Assembly (NCBI RefSeq): GCF_007559025.1
Contig: NZ_CP041765.1
Span: forward strand, 1,112,679 to 1,176,678
DNA length: 64,000 bases
Direction: 5' to 3'
Origin: Tomitella fengzijianii
Lineage (GTDB): Bacteria; Actinomycetota; Actinomycetes; Mycobacteriales; Mycobacteriaceae
The position numbers were made by a program, and so were the translations under genes. The notes beneath the pieces were generated by a model. That model saw only the letters and a list, made by a program, of their open reading frames with translations. It did not search any database and had not been told where the DNA came from. Below, in pieces: positions 35,081 through 42,771 of this stretch (the first letter of the stretch is position 1; each line of letters starts with the position of its first letter).

Positions 35081-35914
35081 TCAGGCGCCCTGTTCGACGG
35101 GGGCGCCGACGAGCGAGCCGTACTCGACCCAGCTGCCGTCGTAGTTCCTGACGTTCTTCTTGCCGAGGATCTCCTGGAGGACGAACCAGGTGTGGCTGGA
35201 CCGCTCGCCGATCCGGCAGTAGGCGATGGTCTCCTTGGAGTCGTCGAAGCCCTTCGCGCCGTAAAGCTCGGTGAGCTCCTCGTCGGACTTGAAGGTGCCG
35301 TCCTCGTTGGCGGCCTGGCTCCAGGGGACGTTGAGCGCGCCGGGGACGTGGCCGCGGCCCTGCGCCTGCTCCTGCGGGAGATGCGCGGGCGCGGCCAGCT
35401 CGCCGGAGAACTCGCCGGGCGAGCGGACGTCGACCAGGTTCTGGTTCCCGATGGCGGCGATGACGTCGTCGCGGTAGGCGCGGATCGACGTGTCGGGCTG
35501 CTGCGCCTTGTACTCGGTGGCGGGGCGGTGCACCGCATCGGTGGACAGCGGACGCGCGTCGAGCTCCCACTTCTTGCGGCCGCCGTCGACGAGCTTGACG
35601 TCCTTGTGTCCGTAGTACTTCAGGTACCAGTACGCGTACGCGGCGAACCAGTTGTTGTTGCCGCCGTACAGGACGACGGTGTCGTCGGCGGCGATGCCGC
35701 GCTCGGAGAGCAACTTGCTGAATCCCTCGCGGTCGAGGAAATCGCGGCGGACGGGGTCCTGCAGGTCCGCGCGCCAGTCCAGGCGCACGGCGCCCTCGAT
35801 GTGTCCGGTCTCGTACGCGCTGGTGTCTTCGTCGACCTCGACGAAGACGATGCCGTCCGCGCCGATGTTCTTCTGTGCCCAGTCGGTGCTGACCAGGACG
35901 TCGGAGCGTGCCAT
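35081..35914 (-). CDS. cysA: Thiosulfate sulfurtransferase (two rhodanese domains)
   Basis: A 277-residue cytosolic enzyme that transfers sulfane sulfur from thiosulfate to thiol acceptors. The N-terminal rhodanese domain (to ~125) is the inactive type (SKLLSERGIAADDTVVLYGG). The C-terminal domain (~150-275) has the catalytic loop CRIGERSSHTW with the persulfide Cys. The ATG at 35914 follows AAGGAACCTC. The homologue is cysA2/cysA3 of M. tuberculosis. Upstream are a DUF4395 gene and a polycysteine leader ORF, so expression is probably controlled by cysteine supply. Confidence 0.94.
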   Translation of the reverse strand: MARSDVLVSTDWAQKNIGADGIVFVEVDEDTSAYETGHIEGAVRLDWRADLQDPVRRDFLDREGFSKLLSERGIAADDTVVLYGGNNNWFAAYAYWYLKYYGHKDVKLVDGGRKKWELDARPLSTDAVHRPATEYKAQQPDTSIRAYRDDVIAAIGNQNLVDVRSPGEFSGELAAPAHLPQEQAQGRGHVPGALNVPWSQAANEDGTFKSDEELTELYGAKGFDDSKETIAYCRIGERSSHTWFVLQEILGKKNVRNYDGSWVEYGSLVGAPVEQGA

Positions 35915-36158
35915 GAGGTTCCTTCCTCGCTGTATCACCGCAGGGGCGGTGACGCTGGGTGTGTGACTCTCGATCAGTCGATGCGAAAATCGTTCCCCGG
36001 CAACGTGATGCCGGTGGATTCTGCGGGGCGATCGCGCGGGGGCGACCGGGTCTCCCGGCGGGTGCGGCCGTCATCGCGGCACAGCCCGCCGGCGGGGCAC
36101 CGGATCCGGCGCCGGCGGCGCCGCACGAAGGCGGCGGGTCCGGCGGCGCGGAATCCGG

Positions 36159-36626
36159 TCATGTCATTCGCAGGTAGGCGATCATCGGGTACATCCGGCA
36201 GCCCAGGCAGAAGCCGAAGGCGGCGTTCAGCAGCGCGGCGAACAGTGCCAGCGCAGTGGCGAGCGCGCCGAGCAGCGGTACTCCCGCCGCGTATCCGGCC
36301 ACGCCGACTGCCGCGAAGACTAGGCCCACAGTCTGCGCGAAACGCAGGGGCGCCACCGGTTCCCGCTCCGCCGGCGGCGTGATGCGGGGCGCGACGACGT
36401 GGGAGAAGAACCAGCCGTACGGGGTGCGGCGCGGGCCGAAGGCGGCGCCGACGGCGAACACCACGGCCTGGACGGCCAGCAGCCACCAGGCGCCGGTGAG
36501 CAGGACCGACGCCAGGACCACGGTGGTGACCGCAGCGGCGAATCGGGGGCCGCGGACGTCCACTACCGCGCTCTGCTGCCGGTGCGCCGGACGCTCAGCG
36601 TCGCGGTGGGTGGATTCGAGGGACAT
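36159..36626 (-). CDS. DUF4395 integral membrane protein
   Basis: A 155-residue membrane protein with four hydrophobic segments: 34-50 (AVTTVVLASVLLTGAWW), 52-66, 94-114 and 116-140. A CxxC-type motif, GFCLGCRMYP, lies at the end of the last one. DUF4395 proteins occur next to thioredoxins and sulfurtransferases and are suspected to handle sulfur or disulfide transfer at the membrane, which is not demonstrated here. The ATG at 36626 has AAGGAG 9 nt upstream. It is the first main gene behind the polycysteine leader. Confidence 0.85.
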   Translation of the reverse strand: MSLESTHRDAERPAHRQQSAVVDVRGPRFAAAVTTVVLASVLLTGAWWLLAVQAVVFAVGAAFGPRRTPYGWFFSHVVAPRITPPAEREPVAPLRFAQTVGLVFAAVGVAGYAAGVPLLGALATALALFAALLNAAFGFCLGCRMYPMIAYLRMT

Positions 36627-36840
36627 CGGGTGTGGGCTCCTTGGCTGCTGAGGATGCCGCGCAACGCGAAGAATGCTGCGGCTGCCGGGGATCCGGCGGG
36701 GGACTGCATGGGCGGCGTTCTCAGAGGTACCGGCGATCCGGATCGCGCCTCCGAGGGCGGCGATGGTCGGCATGCCCGAGAATCGATGCCGGGTCCGCGG
36801 TGGAATCACCGTTGGAAGCGACCTTTGCCTGGCCCGTCTA
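36627..36840 (-). promoter_or_regulatory. Attenuator leader between the polycysteine ORF and DUF4395
   Basis: A 214-nt untranslated stretch after the leader ORF. It contains self-complementary elements (CGGTG-ATTC-CACCG and the 14-bp palindrome GCGATCCGGATCGC) and ends with AAGGAG before the DUF4395 start. It is the likely site where stalled versus released ribosomes change access to the downstream gene. Confidence 0.45.
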
Positions 36841-36909
36841 TCAGCAACAGGAACAGCAACAGCCCCCGAGGCGGCACAGGTCTACTGCGCGGCGTCGGGT
36901 GAGCATCAT
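36841..36909 (-). CDS. Polycysteine leader peptide (cysteine-responsive uORF)
   Basis: A 22-codon ORF starting ATG ATG at 36909. The peptide reads MMLTRRRAVDLCR, then LGGCCCSCC, then TGA. Six of its 22 residues are cysteine, five within the last six codons. Short ORFs ending in cysteine runs in front of sulfur-assimilation operons have been shown in mycobacteria to act as translational attenuators: ribosomes stall on Cys codons when charged tRNA-Cys is low and downstream genes are then expressed. The ORF lies 214 bp upstream of DUF4395-cysA-sseC on the same strand. A TAGTCT -10 is at 36937-36942. No strong Shine-Dalgarno precedes it. Confidence 0.78.
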   Translation of the reverse strand: MMLTRRRAVDLCRLGGCCCSCC

Positions 36910-36936
36910 TCGCTCGTGGCTTGTCTGCACACGGTG

Positions 36937-36942
36937 AGACTA
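36937..36942 (-). promoter_or_regulatory. -10 element (TAGTCT) of the sulfur operon
   Basis: TAGTCT on the minus strand, which would place the transcript start near 36930, about 20 nt before the polycysteine leader ORF. Confidence 0.4.
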
Positions 36943-37013
36943 CCGTGCGCCCTGCGGTCTGCGCCACTCCGGGTGCGAACCGCGCGCATCAGCGGAGACT
37001 AGCGCCGTTGCCG

Positions 37014-37081
37014 CGGTCGCTCAGTGCAGCCGGTCGCTCAGTGCAGCCGGACGCTCAGTGCAGCCGGTCGCTCAGCGCAGC
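37014..37081 (-). repeat. 17-bp x 4 tandem repeat at the thioredoxin 3' end
   Basis: CGGTCGCTCAGTGCAGC at 37014 and 37031, with single-base variants at 37048 and 37065-37081. The last unit contains the final codons and TGA of the thioredoxin gene; the other three are non-coding copies of that gene end. Confidence 0.9.
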
Positions 37082-37596
37082 GGGCGCAGCGCTTCAGCGA
37101 GCGCGGACGCGTCCGGCACGCCGCTGATCCGGCCGTGGCCGACGCCCTCGGCGTCGTAGATGAAGGTCGTGGGCAGCGACATGACCCGCAGTCGGCGCGC
37201 CAACACCGCGTGCTCGTCCAGGTCGAGCTCGAGGTCCTGCACCGGGGCGCCTTCGGGAGCCTCCGCCGCCAGGCGCGCAGACGTGCCGGCCACCACCCGG
37301 CGCACCGCCGCGCAGGGGCCGCACCAGGTGGCGGAGAAGTGCACGACAGCGGGGCCGTCGCCGCGCAGCCCCGCGGCGCGCAGCAGCGCCTGCACCCCGG
37401 TCTGATCTCCGGACTCCTCTTCGGCCGTGTCGACGTCGCGATCGGCCTGGTCGTCCGGCCGGCCCGCGGGTGCCGGGCGTCGGGCCACCGTCTGTGCGCC
37501 GGCCGTGGGCTTCACCGTGCCCGAGCGCGCGCGCAGGACGAGCCCGACGGCCACGGCGAGCACGACCACCAGCACGAGGATCACCGTTCCCGTCAT
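37072..37596 (-). CDS. Membrane-anchored thioredoxin-family protein
   Basis: A 174-residue protein with an N-terminal membrane anchor (residues 3-22, GTVILVLVVVLAVAVGLVLR), a polar linker to ~75, then a thioredoxin fold with the active site SATWCGPCAAV and the cis-Pro loop MSLPTTFIYD. It probably faces outward as a thiol oxidoreductase. It corresponds to Rv0816c (thiX), although that protein's topology may differ. The ATG overlaps the lmeA stop (ATGA), so the two are translated together. The stop lies within a 17-bp tandem repeat. Confidence 0.88.
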   Translation of the reverse strand: MTGTVILVLVVVLAVAVGLVLRARSGTVKPTAGAQTVARRPAPAGRPDDQADRDVDTAEEESGDQTGVQALLRAAGLRGDGPAVVHFSATWCGPCAAVRRVVAGTSARLAAEAPEGAPVQDLELDLDEHAVLARRLRVMSLPTTFIYDAEGVGHGRISGVPDASALAEALRPLR

Positions 37597-38420
37597 CGAT
37601 CCCCCTCCGGGACGATCGTGTCCGGTGCCGATCGGAGGTCGGTCAGTCGGACCCGGACGTCGTCGGCGCCGCCCTGGACGACGATGTCGGTCCCGTCGGA
37701 GTGCACGCGGGTGGCGTCGAGGCCGTAGGGGAGGTGACGTGCGTCGATGGTGACGGCGAACTGCGGGCCGACGACCTCGATCGACGGGACCGGCTCGGGT
37801 TCGATGCCCGGCGCGCCGGCGCGGGGCCACACCGCGCTGGGGACGATCGACAGCATGCCCTTGTCCAGGACCAGATAGGCGACGACGGAGACCGGACTGC
37901 GCACGGGGCCGGATTCGTCCGCGGACGTCTGCACCGTCCCGGTCAGCAGCACGCGGTGGGCGCTGAGCGGCGGGCCGTAGGTGAGAGCGCCCGTCCGGGC
38001 GGCGTCGTCCGCGTCGGGCGGCTCGGACACCTCCAGGTCCGGGACGCCCAGCAGCCGGCCGAGCGTCGTCTGGCCGATGACCCAGCTCGCAGTGGCGTGC
38101 TCCGCGCGGACCGTCGTCCGGGGATCGGAGATTATGCCGCCATCCGGGAAATCCACTCCAGTGAAACGGGTTTCGACCGTGGTGCGGTAAGAGATCGGGG
38201 TGGGTACGTCCTGTGCGCTGACGGTGATGGCAGAGGCGTGCCCGCGGGGCACCGACCACAGGAACGGGAAGGCGGAGATCGAGACCTCCGGGTCGCTTCC
38301 GAGCGCTGCGCTGTCGCGTACGGCGCGCGATACGCGGTACTCGGTGGCGATCGCAGCGCCGAAGTCGACGACGACGAGCAGAGCCGCCAGCGCTGCCAGT
38401 CCCAGGACGAGTTTCCGCAC
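37593..38420 (-). CDS. lmeA: LmeA-like DUF2993 protein
   Basis: A 275-residue secreted or membrane-anchored protein. The N-terminal hydrophobic segment (MRKLVLGLAALAALLVVVDFGAAIA) is a signal peptide or anchor. The rest is the DUF2993 lipid-binding fold (SDPEVSISAFPFLWSVPRGHASAITVSAQDVP). In mycobacteria the homologue (Rv0817c) binds phosphoinositides and promotes mannan elongation of lipomannan at the cell envelope. The GTG at 38420 is used; a GACAAT hexamer 6 nt upstream may be its -10. It is divergent from glnR and coupled to the thioredoxin gene. Confidence 0.87.
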   Translation of the reverse strand: MRKLVLGLAALAALLVVVDFGAAIATEYRVSRAVRDSAALGSDPEVSISAFPFLWSVPRGHASAITVSAQDVPTPISYRTTVETRFTGVDFPDGGIISDPRTTVRAEHATASWVIGQTTLGRLLGVPDLEVSEPPDADDAARTGALTYGPPLSAHRVLLTGTVQTSADESGPVRSPVSVVAYLVLDKGMLSIVPSAVWPRAGAPGIEPEPVPSIEVVGPQFAVTIDARHLPYGLDATRVHSDGTDIVVQGGADDVRVRLTDLRSAPDTIVPEGDR

Positions 38421-38474
38421 CCGCCCATTGTCGCCGATCCCGCGGGGCGCCCTACGCGCGGTGGGGGCTGCCGA

Positions 38475-38480
38475 TAGAAT
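38475..38480 (+). promoter_or_regulatory. -10 element (TAGAAT) for glnR
   Basis: TAGAAT fits the -10 consensus in the glnR-lmeA divergent region. It would give a leader of about 120 nt before the GTG at 38609. Confidence 0.45.
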
Positions 38481-38608
38481 CGGCGCAAAGCGATGGATCC
38501 GCTGTGCGTTTGGGGGACCCGGTCTCCGCGGTCTCGTCCGGGACACAGCGTTCGGGCCGGGACGGCCGGGGCCGTTGGGGGATCCATGGCCTCCGAGAGG
38601 GAGTCCGG

Positions 38609-39313
38609 GTGGAGCTGCTGATGTTGTCGTCCGCGAACGACGCGGCGGCAGTGCTGCCGCCGCTCGGCCTGCTCGCACACGGGGTGGAGGTCGTCTCGTC
38701 CCTGGCGGCCGCGCCCGAGCAGGCGATGCGGGCGGACGTCATCGTCGTCGACGCTTTGGCGGATCTGCCGCGGGCGCGCGCGGCGTCGGCCTCGCTGGCG
38801 GCCGCGGTGCCGGACGTTCCGGTTCTGATCGTCGTCTCCGAGGGCGACGCAATCGCCTTGAACGCCGAGTGGGGGCTCGCGGATTTCGTGCTGCCCTCCG
38901 CAGGGCCCGCCGAGGTGGACGCGCGCCTGCGACTGCTCGGGGCGCAGGCGGCACGGGGCGGCGGCACCGGAGAGCCGGACCAGGCGGAGCAATCGACGGT
39001 CACGCTGGGCGAGCTGGTGATCGACGAGCACACCTACACCGCCAGGCTGCGCGGCCGGCCGGTGGATCTGACGTACAAGGAGTTCGAGCTGCTGAAGTTC
39101 CTGTGCCAAAGCCCGGGGCGGGTGTACACGCGTGCGCAGCTGTTGCACGAGGTGTGGGGCTACGACTACTTCGGCGGTACCAGGACGGTCGACGTGCACG
39201 TCCGCCGTCTGCGCGCGAAACTCGGCAGCGAGTACGAGTCCATGATCGGTACCGTTCGGAATGTGGGGTACAAGTCGGTTCCGCAGCCGGGTTCACGCGA
39301 ACAGGGCGACTGA
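38609..39313 (+). CDS. glnR: GlnR-type OmpR-family response regulator
   Basis: A 234-residue regulator of nitrogen assimilation, positional homologue of Rv0818. The N-terminal receiver-like domain (1-115) has an Asp in ADVIVVDAL but lacks the usual acidic pocket (the N-terminus is MELLMLSSAND), as in orphan GlnR proteins that have no cognate kinase. The C-terminal winged helix (~130-228) is clear: RGRPVDLTYKEFELLKFLCQSPGRVYTRAQLLHEVWGYDYFGGTRTVDVHVRRLRAKLG. The GTG at 38609 has GAGGGAG upstream. No histidine kinase gene is adjacent. mshD follows. Confidence 0.9.
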   Translation: MELLMLSSANDAAAVLPPLGLLAHGVEVVSSLAAAPEQAMRADVIVVDALADLPRARAASASLAAAVPDVPVLIVVSEGDAIALNAEWGLADFVLPSAGPAEVDARLRLLGAQAARGGGTGEPDQAEQSTVTLGELVIDEHTYTARLRGRPVDLTYKEFELLKFLCQSPGRVYTRAQLLHEVWGYDYFGGTRTVDVHVRRLRAKLGSEYESMIGTVRNVGYKSVPQPGSREQGD

Positions 39314-39404
39314 CACCGCAGGATCCGGCGCCGGTGGTGCCCATGCCGTTGGATGCGTGCCGCGCGGAGGACTCGACGCGGCACCTGTGCGAGGAGGTCG
39401 GGAA

Positions 39405-40364
39405 ATGTCTGGTCCACGGGATCGAGAGGGCGGCGCCGGGGCGCGGGGCGGTGCGGGCGGCCACAATCTGCGGCGCACCTCGCAGCTGACGCAGGAGGAG
39501 GCGGACGCGGTGCGGTCGGCGGTCGCCGTGTCGACCCGCGTGGACGGGGTGGAGCCGATCGGTGACGGTCCGATGCGCAGCCTCGCCGGCGGCGCCGGGA
39601 CGCGCCACCTGCTGGTGCACGACGGGTCCGGACGGCTGCTGGCCTATGCCAATATCGAGGCTCCCGGGACGCCGCACGCGATGGTCGAAGCGTTCGTCGT
39701 TCCGGACGCGCGGGGCAGGGGCATAGCGTCGGCGCTGCTGCACGCCGCCACCACGGAGGCAGGGTCGCAAGGGCGCATCTGGGCGCACGGGGACGGGGTG
39801 GCGGCACGCGCTGTCGCCGAGCGCATGGACATGGACGTCCGACGTGAGTTGCTGCAGCTCTCCCGGCCGCTGACGGACCCCGCGCTGCCGCCGTCGCGGA
39901 TGCCGGAGGGCATCTCGTTCCGCACGTTCCGCGATGCCGACGAGGACGAGCTGCTGCGCGTCAACAACGCGGCCTTCAGCTGGCACCCGGAGCAGGGCGG
40001 GTGGACGTCCGGGGACTTCGACGAGCACCGCGCGCAGCCCTGGTTCGACCCCGACGGCATCTTCCTCGCGTTCGACGAGGCGCAACCGGGCGCGCTCCTG
40101 GGCTTCCATTGGACCAAGGTCCACGCGGCGCGCGGCGACGAACCCGCCCTCGGCGAGGTCTACGTGCTGGGCGTGGACCCGGGTGCGCAGGGGCGCGGGC
40201 TGGGGTCGGCGCTCACTCTGGTCGGCCTCGAGCATCTGCGTGACCAGGGGTTGGCGACGGTGATGCTCTACGTGGAGGGGGACAACACCGCGGCGGTCAA
40301 TACCTATACGCGCCTGGGCTTCACACGCGCGCGCGCCGACGTGGCCTACGGGTGGTCGAGCTGA
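39405..40364 (+). CDS. mshD: Mycothiol synthase
   Basis: Acetylates Cys-GlcN-Ins with acetyl-CoA, the last step of mycothiol synthesis; mycothiol is the main thiol of actinobacteria. The 319 residues contain two tandem GNAT domains. The N-terminal one (~45-155) includes VEAFVVPDARGRGIASALLHAA. The catalytic C-terminal one (~170-315) has LGEVYVLGVDPGAQGRGLGSALTLVGLEHL and MLYVEGDNTAAVNTYTRLGFTR. The ATG follows GAGGAGG. The first ~20 residues are a Gly/Arg-rich extension. Confidence 0.95.
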   Translation: MSGPRDREGGAGARGGAGGHNLRRTSQLTQEEADAVRSAVAVSTRVDGVEPIGDGPMRSLAGGAGTRHLLVHDGSGRLLAYANIEAPGTPHAMVEAFVVPDARGRGIASALLHAATTEAGSQGRIWAHGDGVAARAVAERMDMDVRRELLQLSRPLTDPALPPSRMPEGISFRTFRDADEDELLRVNNAAFSWHPEQGGWTSGDFDEHRAQPWFDPDGIFLAFDEAQPGALLGFHWTKVHAARGDEPALGEVYVLGVDPGAQGRGLGSALTLVGLEHLRDQGLATVMLYVEGDNTAAVNTYTRLGFTRARADVAYGWSS

Positions 40365-40382
40365 CGGCGGACCTGCGGTGAT

Positions 40383-40415
40383 CGTCACCCACCGTTCCGC
40401 GCGCGTTCACCCGGC
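40383..40415 (+). promoter_or_regulatory. Candidate PHO box (three 11-nt direct repeats) upstream of pstS
   Basis: Three successive 11-nt units, CGTCACCCACC, GTTCCGCGCGC and GTTCACCCGGC, in the direct-repeat layout of actinobacterial PhoP/RegX3 boxes (core GTTCACC). They end about 80 bp before the pstS start. Induction under phosphate limitation is expected. Confidence 0.5.
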
Positions 40416-40446
40416 CGCAGCAGCGCGGTAATCCCGGTCTCTTAGC

Positions 40447-40481
40447 GTTCGCATCGACGGCAGGGCGCCGTCGATGCGAAC
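40447..40481 (+). promoter_or_regulatory. 14-bp stem-loop in the pstS leader
   Basis: A perfect stem GTTCGCATCGACGG / CCGTCGATGCGAAC with a 7-nt loop (CAGGGCG). It ends 12 nt before the pstS GTG and abuts its ribosome-binding site (GAGGGGAA). It may terminate upstream transcription, insulate pstS or control its translation. Confidence 0.55.
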
Positions 40482-40493
40482 CGAGGGGAACGA

Positions 40494-41696
40494 GTGCAGA
40501 CACCACAGCTGCAGGACGGCCGCACGGCAGGGCGCGACCGTCAGTCGATTCGACGGATCACCGGTGCCGGGCGGGCGGCAGGGACGCTGGGGCTCGCGGC
40601 CGTGACGGTCATGACGGTCGCGGCATGCGGCAGCGACAACAACAGTGCCGCGACCAGCGCCGCTGCCACCGGCGCGGCAGCCGCCGCGGCGGACTTCCAG
40701 GTCGATTGCCAGGACAGCCGCGCGTTGTCCGCCGCCGGTTCGTCGGCGCAGAAGAACGCGATGGACCAGTTCACGGCCGCATACATCGCGGCATGCGGCG
40801 ACGCCGGAGCCAATCTGGCGTACACCGCGAGCGGTTCCGGCGACGGGCGCAAGCAGTTCATCGGCGACCAGGTGGACTTCGCCGGTTCGGACTCCGCGAT
40901 CACAGGCGACCAGAAGCAGCAGGCGGCTGCCCGGTGCGGCGGCGAGGTGTGGAACCTCCCGATGGTGTTCGGACCGGTTGCGCTCGCTTACAACCTTCCG
41001 GGGGTGGACGGGCTGATTCTCGACGGCCCGACGGCGGCGAAGATCTTCTCCGGCCAGGTGACCACCTGGAACGACCCGGCGATCGCCGCGTTGAACCCGG
41101 ACTCCGAACTTCCCGACACGCCGATCGGCGTCGTGTACCGCTCCGACTCGTCCGGCACCACCGACAACTTCCAGACCTACCTGGAGGCGGCGTCGGACGG
41201 GGTGTGGACGAAGGGTGCGGGGTCCGACTTCGTCGGCGGCGTCGGCAACGGGTCCAAGGGCTCGGCGGGAGTGGCGCAGGCCGTCTCGGCCGCCGAGGGC
41301 TCCATCACCTACGTCGAAGCGTCGTTCGCGACGCAGTCGGGGCTGCAATCCGCGCAGATCGACAGCGGGGCGGGACCGGTGGAACTGACCCCGGAGAACG
41401 CGGCCACCGCCATCTCCCAGGTGGAGTTCGTCGAGCCTGGCGGCAACGACATGGCCATGGACCTCACGTCCATCTACGGCACCGAGGCGCCGGGCGCATA
41501 CCCGCTGGTCCTGGCGACCTACGAGATCGTCTGCGGCAGTGGCTACGACGAGCAGACCGCCGGCGCGGTGAAGTCCTTCCTGAAGGTCGCGGCCGGTCCG
41601 GGTCAGCGGGGCCTGGCCGACATCGGTTACGTCCCGCTGCCCGACGACCTGCGGGCCAGGCTGACCGGCGCGATCGACTCGATCACGGCGGGCTGA
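40494..41696 (+). CDS. pstS: Phosphate-binding lipoprotein PstS
   Basis: A 400-residue high-affinity phosphate receptor of the Pst ABC importer. The signal peptide ends in the lipobox VAAC (about residue 43), followed by an Ala/Ser-rich linker. Phosphate-contact segments are visible: SAAGSSAQKNAMDQF, DFAGSDSAI, YRSDSSGTTDNFQTYL and GNGSKGSAGVAQAV. The GTG start follows GAGGGGAA. It is the first gene of pstSCAB, with a candidate PHO box and a strong hairpin upstream. Confidence 0.95.
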   Translation: MQTPQLQDGRTAGRDRQSIRRITGAGRAAGTLGLAAVTVMTVAACGSDNNSAATSAAATGAAAAAADFQVDCQDSRALSAAGSSAQKNAMDQFTAAYIAACGDAGANLAYTASGSGDGRKQFIGDQVDFAGSDSAITGDQKQQAAARCGGEVWNLPMVFGPVALAYNLPGVDGLILDGPTAAKIFSGQVTTWNDPAIAALNPDSELPDTPIGVVYRSDSSGTTDNFQTYLEAASDGVWTKGAGSDFVGGVGNGSKGSAGVAQAVSAAEGSITYVEASFATQSGLQSAQIDSGAGPVELTPENAATAISQVEFVEPGGNDMAMDLTSIYGTEAPGAYPLVLATYEIVCGSGYDEQTAGAVKSFLKVAAGPGQRGLADIGYVPLPDDLRARLTGAIDSITAG

Positions 41697-41703
41697 CCGG
41701 GAG

Positions 41704-42771
41704 ATGACGACGATGCTTCGGACGCCGGACTCCGTGCGCGCGCGCGAGGACTTCCGGCACCGTGATCGCGGCGGAGCCGGGGCGCCCGGCGGTCCCGGCC
41801 CCGGCGGTCGATTCGGCCGCCGCGGATGGACCGGGCCGTCGACCGGACGCACCGGCGACCGCGTGCTGCGCGCGACGACGAAAACGGCGGCGGTCGGTGT
41901 CTCCGCGATGGTGGCGGCGATCGGCGTCTTCCTGGCGTGGCGTGCGGTGCCGGCGTTGCAGCGCAACGAGGCGAACTTCCTGACCTCGCACGAGTGGTCC
42001 ACCACCGATGTCGCGCACCTCGCGTTCGGCATCGCGGATCTCCTGGCGCTCACCGTGATGGTCTCGGTGTTCGCGCTCGCGCTGGCGATGCCGGTGTCGT
42101 TCGGCATCGCGGTGTTCGTGACGCGCTACGCGCCACGGCGCCTCGCCGGGCCCGTCGCCTACGTCGTCGATCTGCTCGCGGCCGTCCCGTCCGTCGTCTA
42201 CGGGCTCTGGGGGCTGCTGGTCCTGGCGCCGGCGCTCGAGCCCGTCGCCACCTGGCTCAACAGCACGCTGGGATGGCTCCCGCTGTTCGCCGCCGGCTCC
42301 GGTTCGGTCGCGGGCGGCGGCACGGTGTTCACGGCGGGCATCGTCCTGGCCCTGATGATCGTCCCCGTCATCACCGGTGTGACCCGGGAGGTGTTCCTGC
42401 AGACGCCGCGTGAACACGTAGAGGCCGCGCTCGCGCTGGGCGCGACCCGGTGGGAGGTGGTGCGCACCGCGGTGCTGCCGTTCGGCCGCAGCGGGTTCAT
42501 CGGCGCCTCGATGCTGGGCCTCGGGCGCGCGCTCGGCGAGACCATGGCGCTGTACATGGTTCTGCAGACGACATCCGCGGCCTTCGGCTGGTCCCTGTTC
42601 GACAGCGGTGCCTCCATCGCCTCGAAGATCGCCCTGGGCTACGCGGAGTTCAACAACGAATTGCAGGCGGGCGCATACATCGCGGCGGGGCTGGTGCTCT
42701 TCGCTCTCACATTCGTCGTGGGTGCGGGTGCGCGCATGATCGCTGCGCGCGGAAACGGAGGCCGACGATGA
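41704..42771 (+). CDS. pstC: Phosphate ABC transporter permease PstC
   Basis: A 355-residue inner-membrane permease with about six transmembrane helices and a long periplasmic loop after the first (ALQRNEANFLTSHEW). The ~50-residue N-terminal tail is rich in Gly/Arg/Pro. The ABC permease EAA loop is VEAALALGATRWEVVRTAVLPFGRSGFIGASMLGLGRALGETMA. It starts 7 bp after pstS and overlaps pstA by 4 bp (ATGA). Confidence 0.95.
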   Translation: MTTMLRTPDSVRAREDFRHRDRGGAGAPGGPGPGGRFGRRGWTGPSTGRTGDRVLRATTKTAAVGVSAMVAAIGVFLAWRAVPALQRNEANFLTSHEWSTTDVAHLAFGIADLLALTVMVSVFALALAMPVSFGIAVFVTRYAPRRLAGPVAYVVDLLAAVPSVVYGLWGLLVLAPALEPVATWLNSTLGWLPLFAAGSGSVAGGGTVFTAGIVLALMIVPVITGVTREVFLQTPREHVEAALALGATRWEVVRTAVLPFGRSGFIGASMLGLGRALGETMALYMVLQTTSAAFGWSLFDSGASIASKIALGYAEFNNELQAGAYIAAGLVLFALTFVVGAGARMIAARGNGGRR

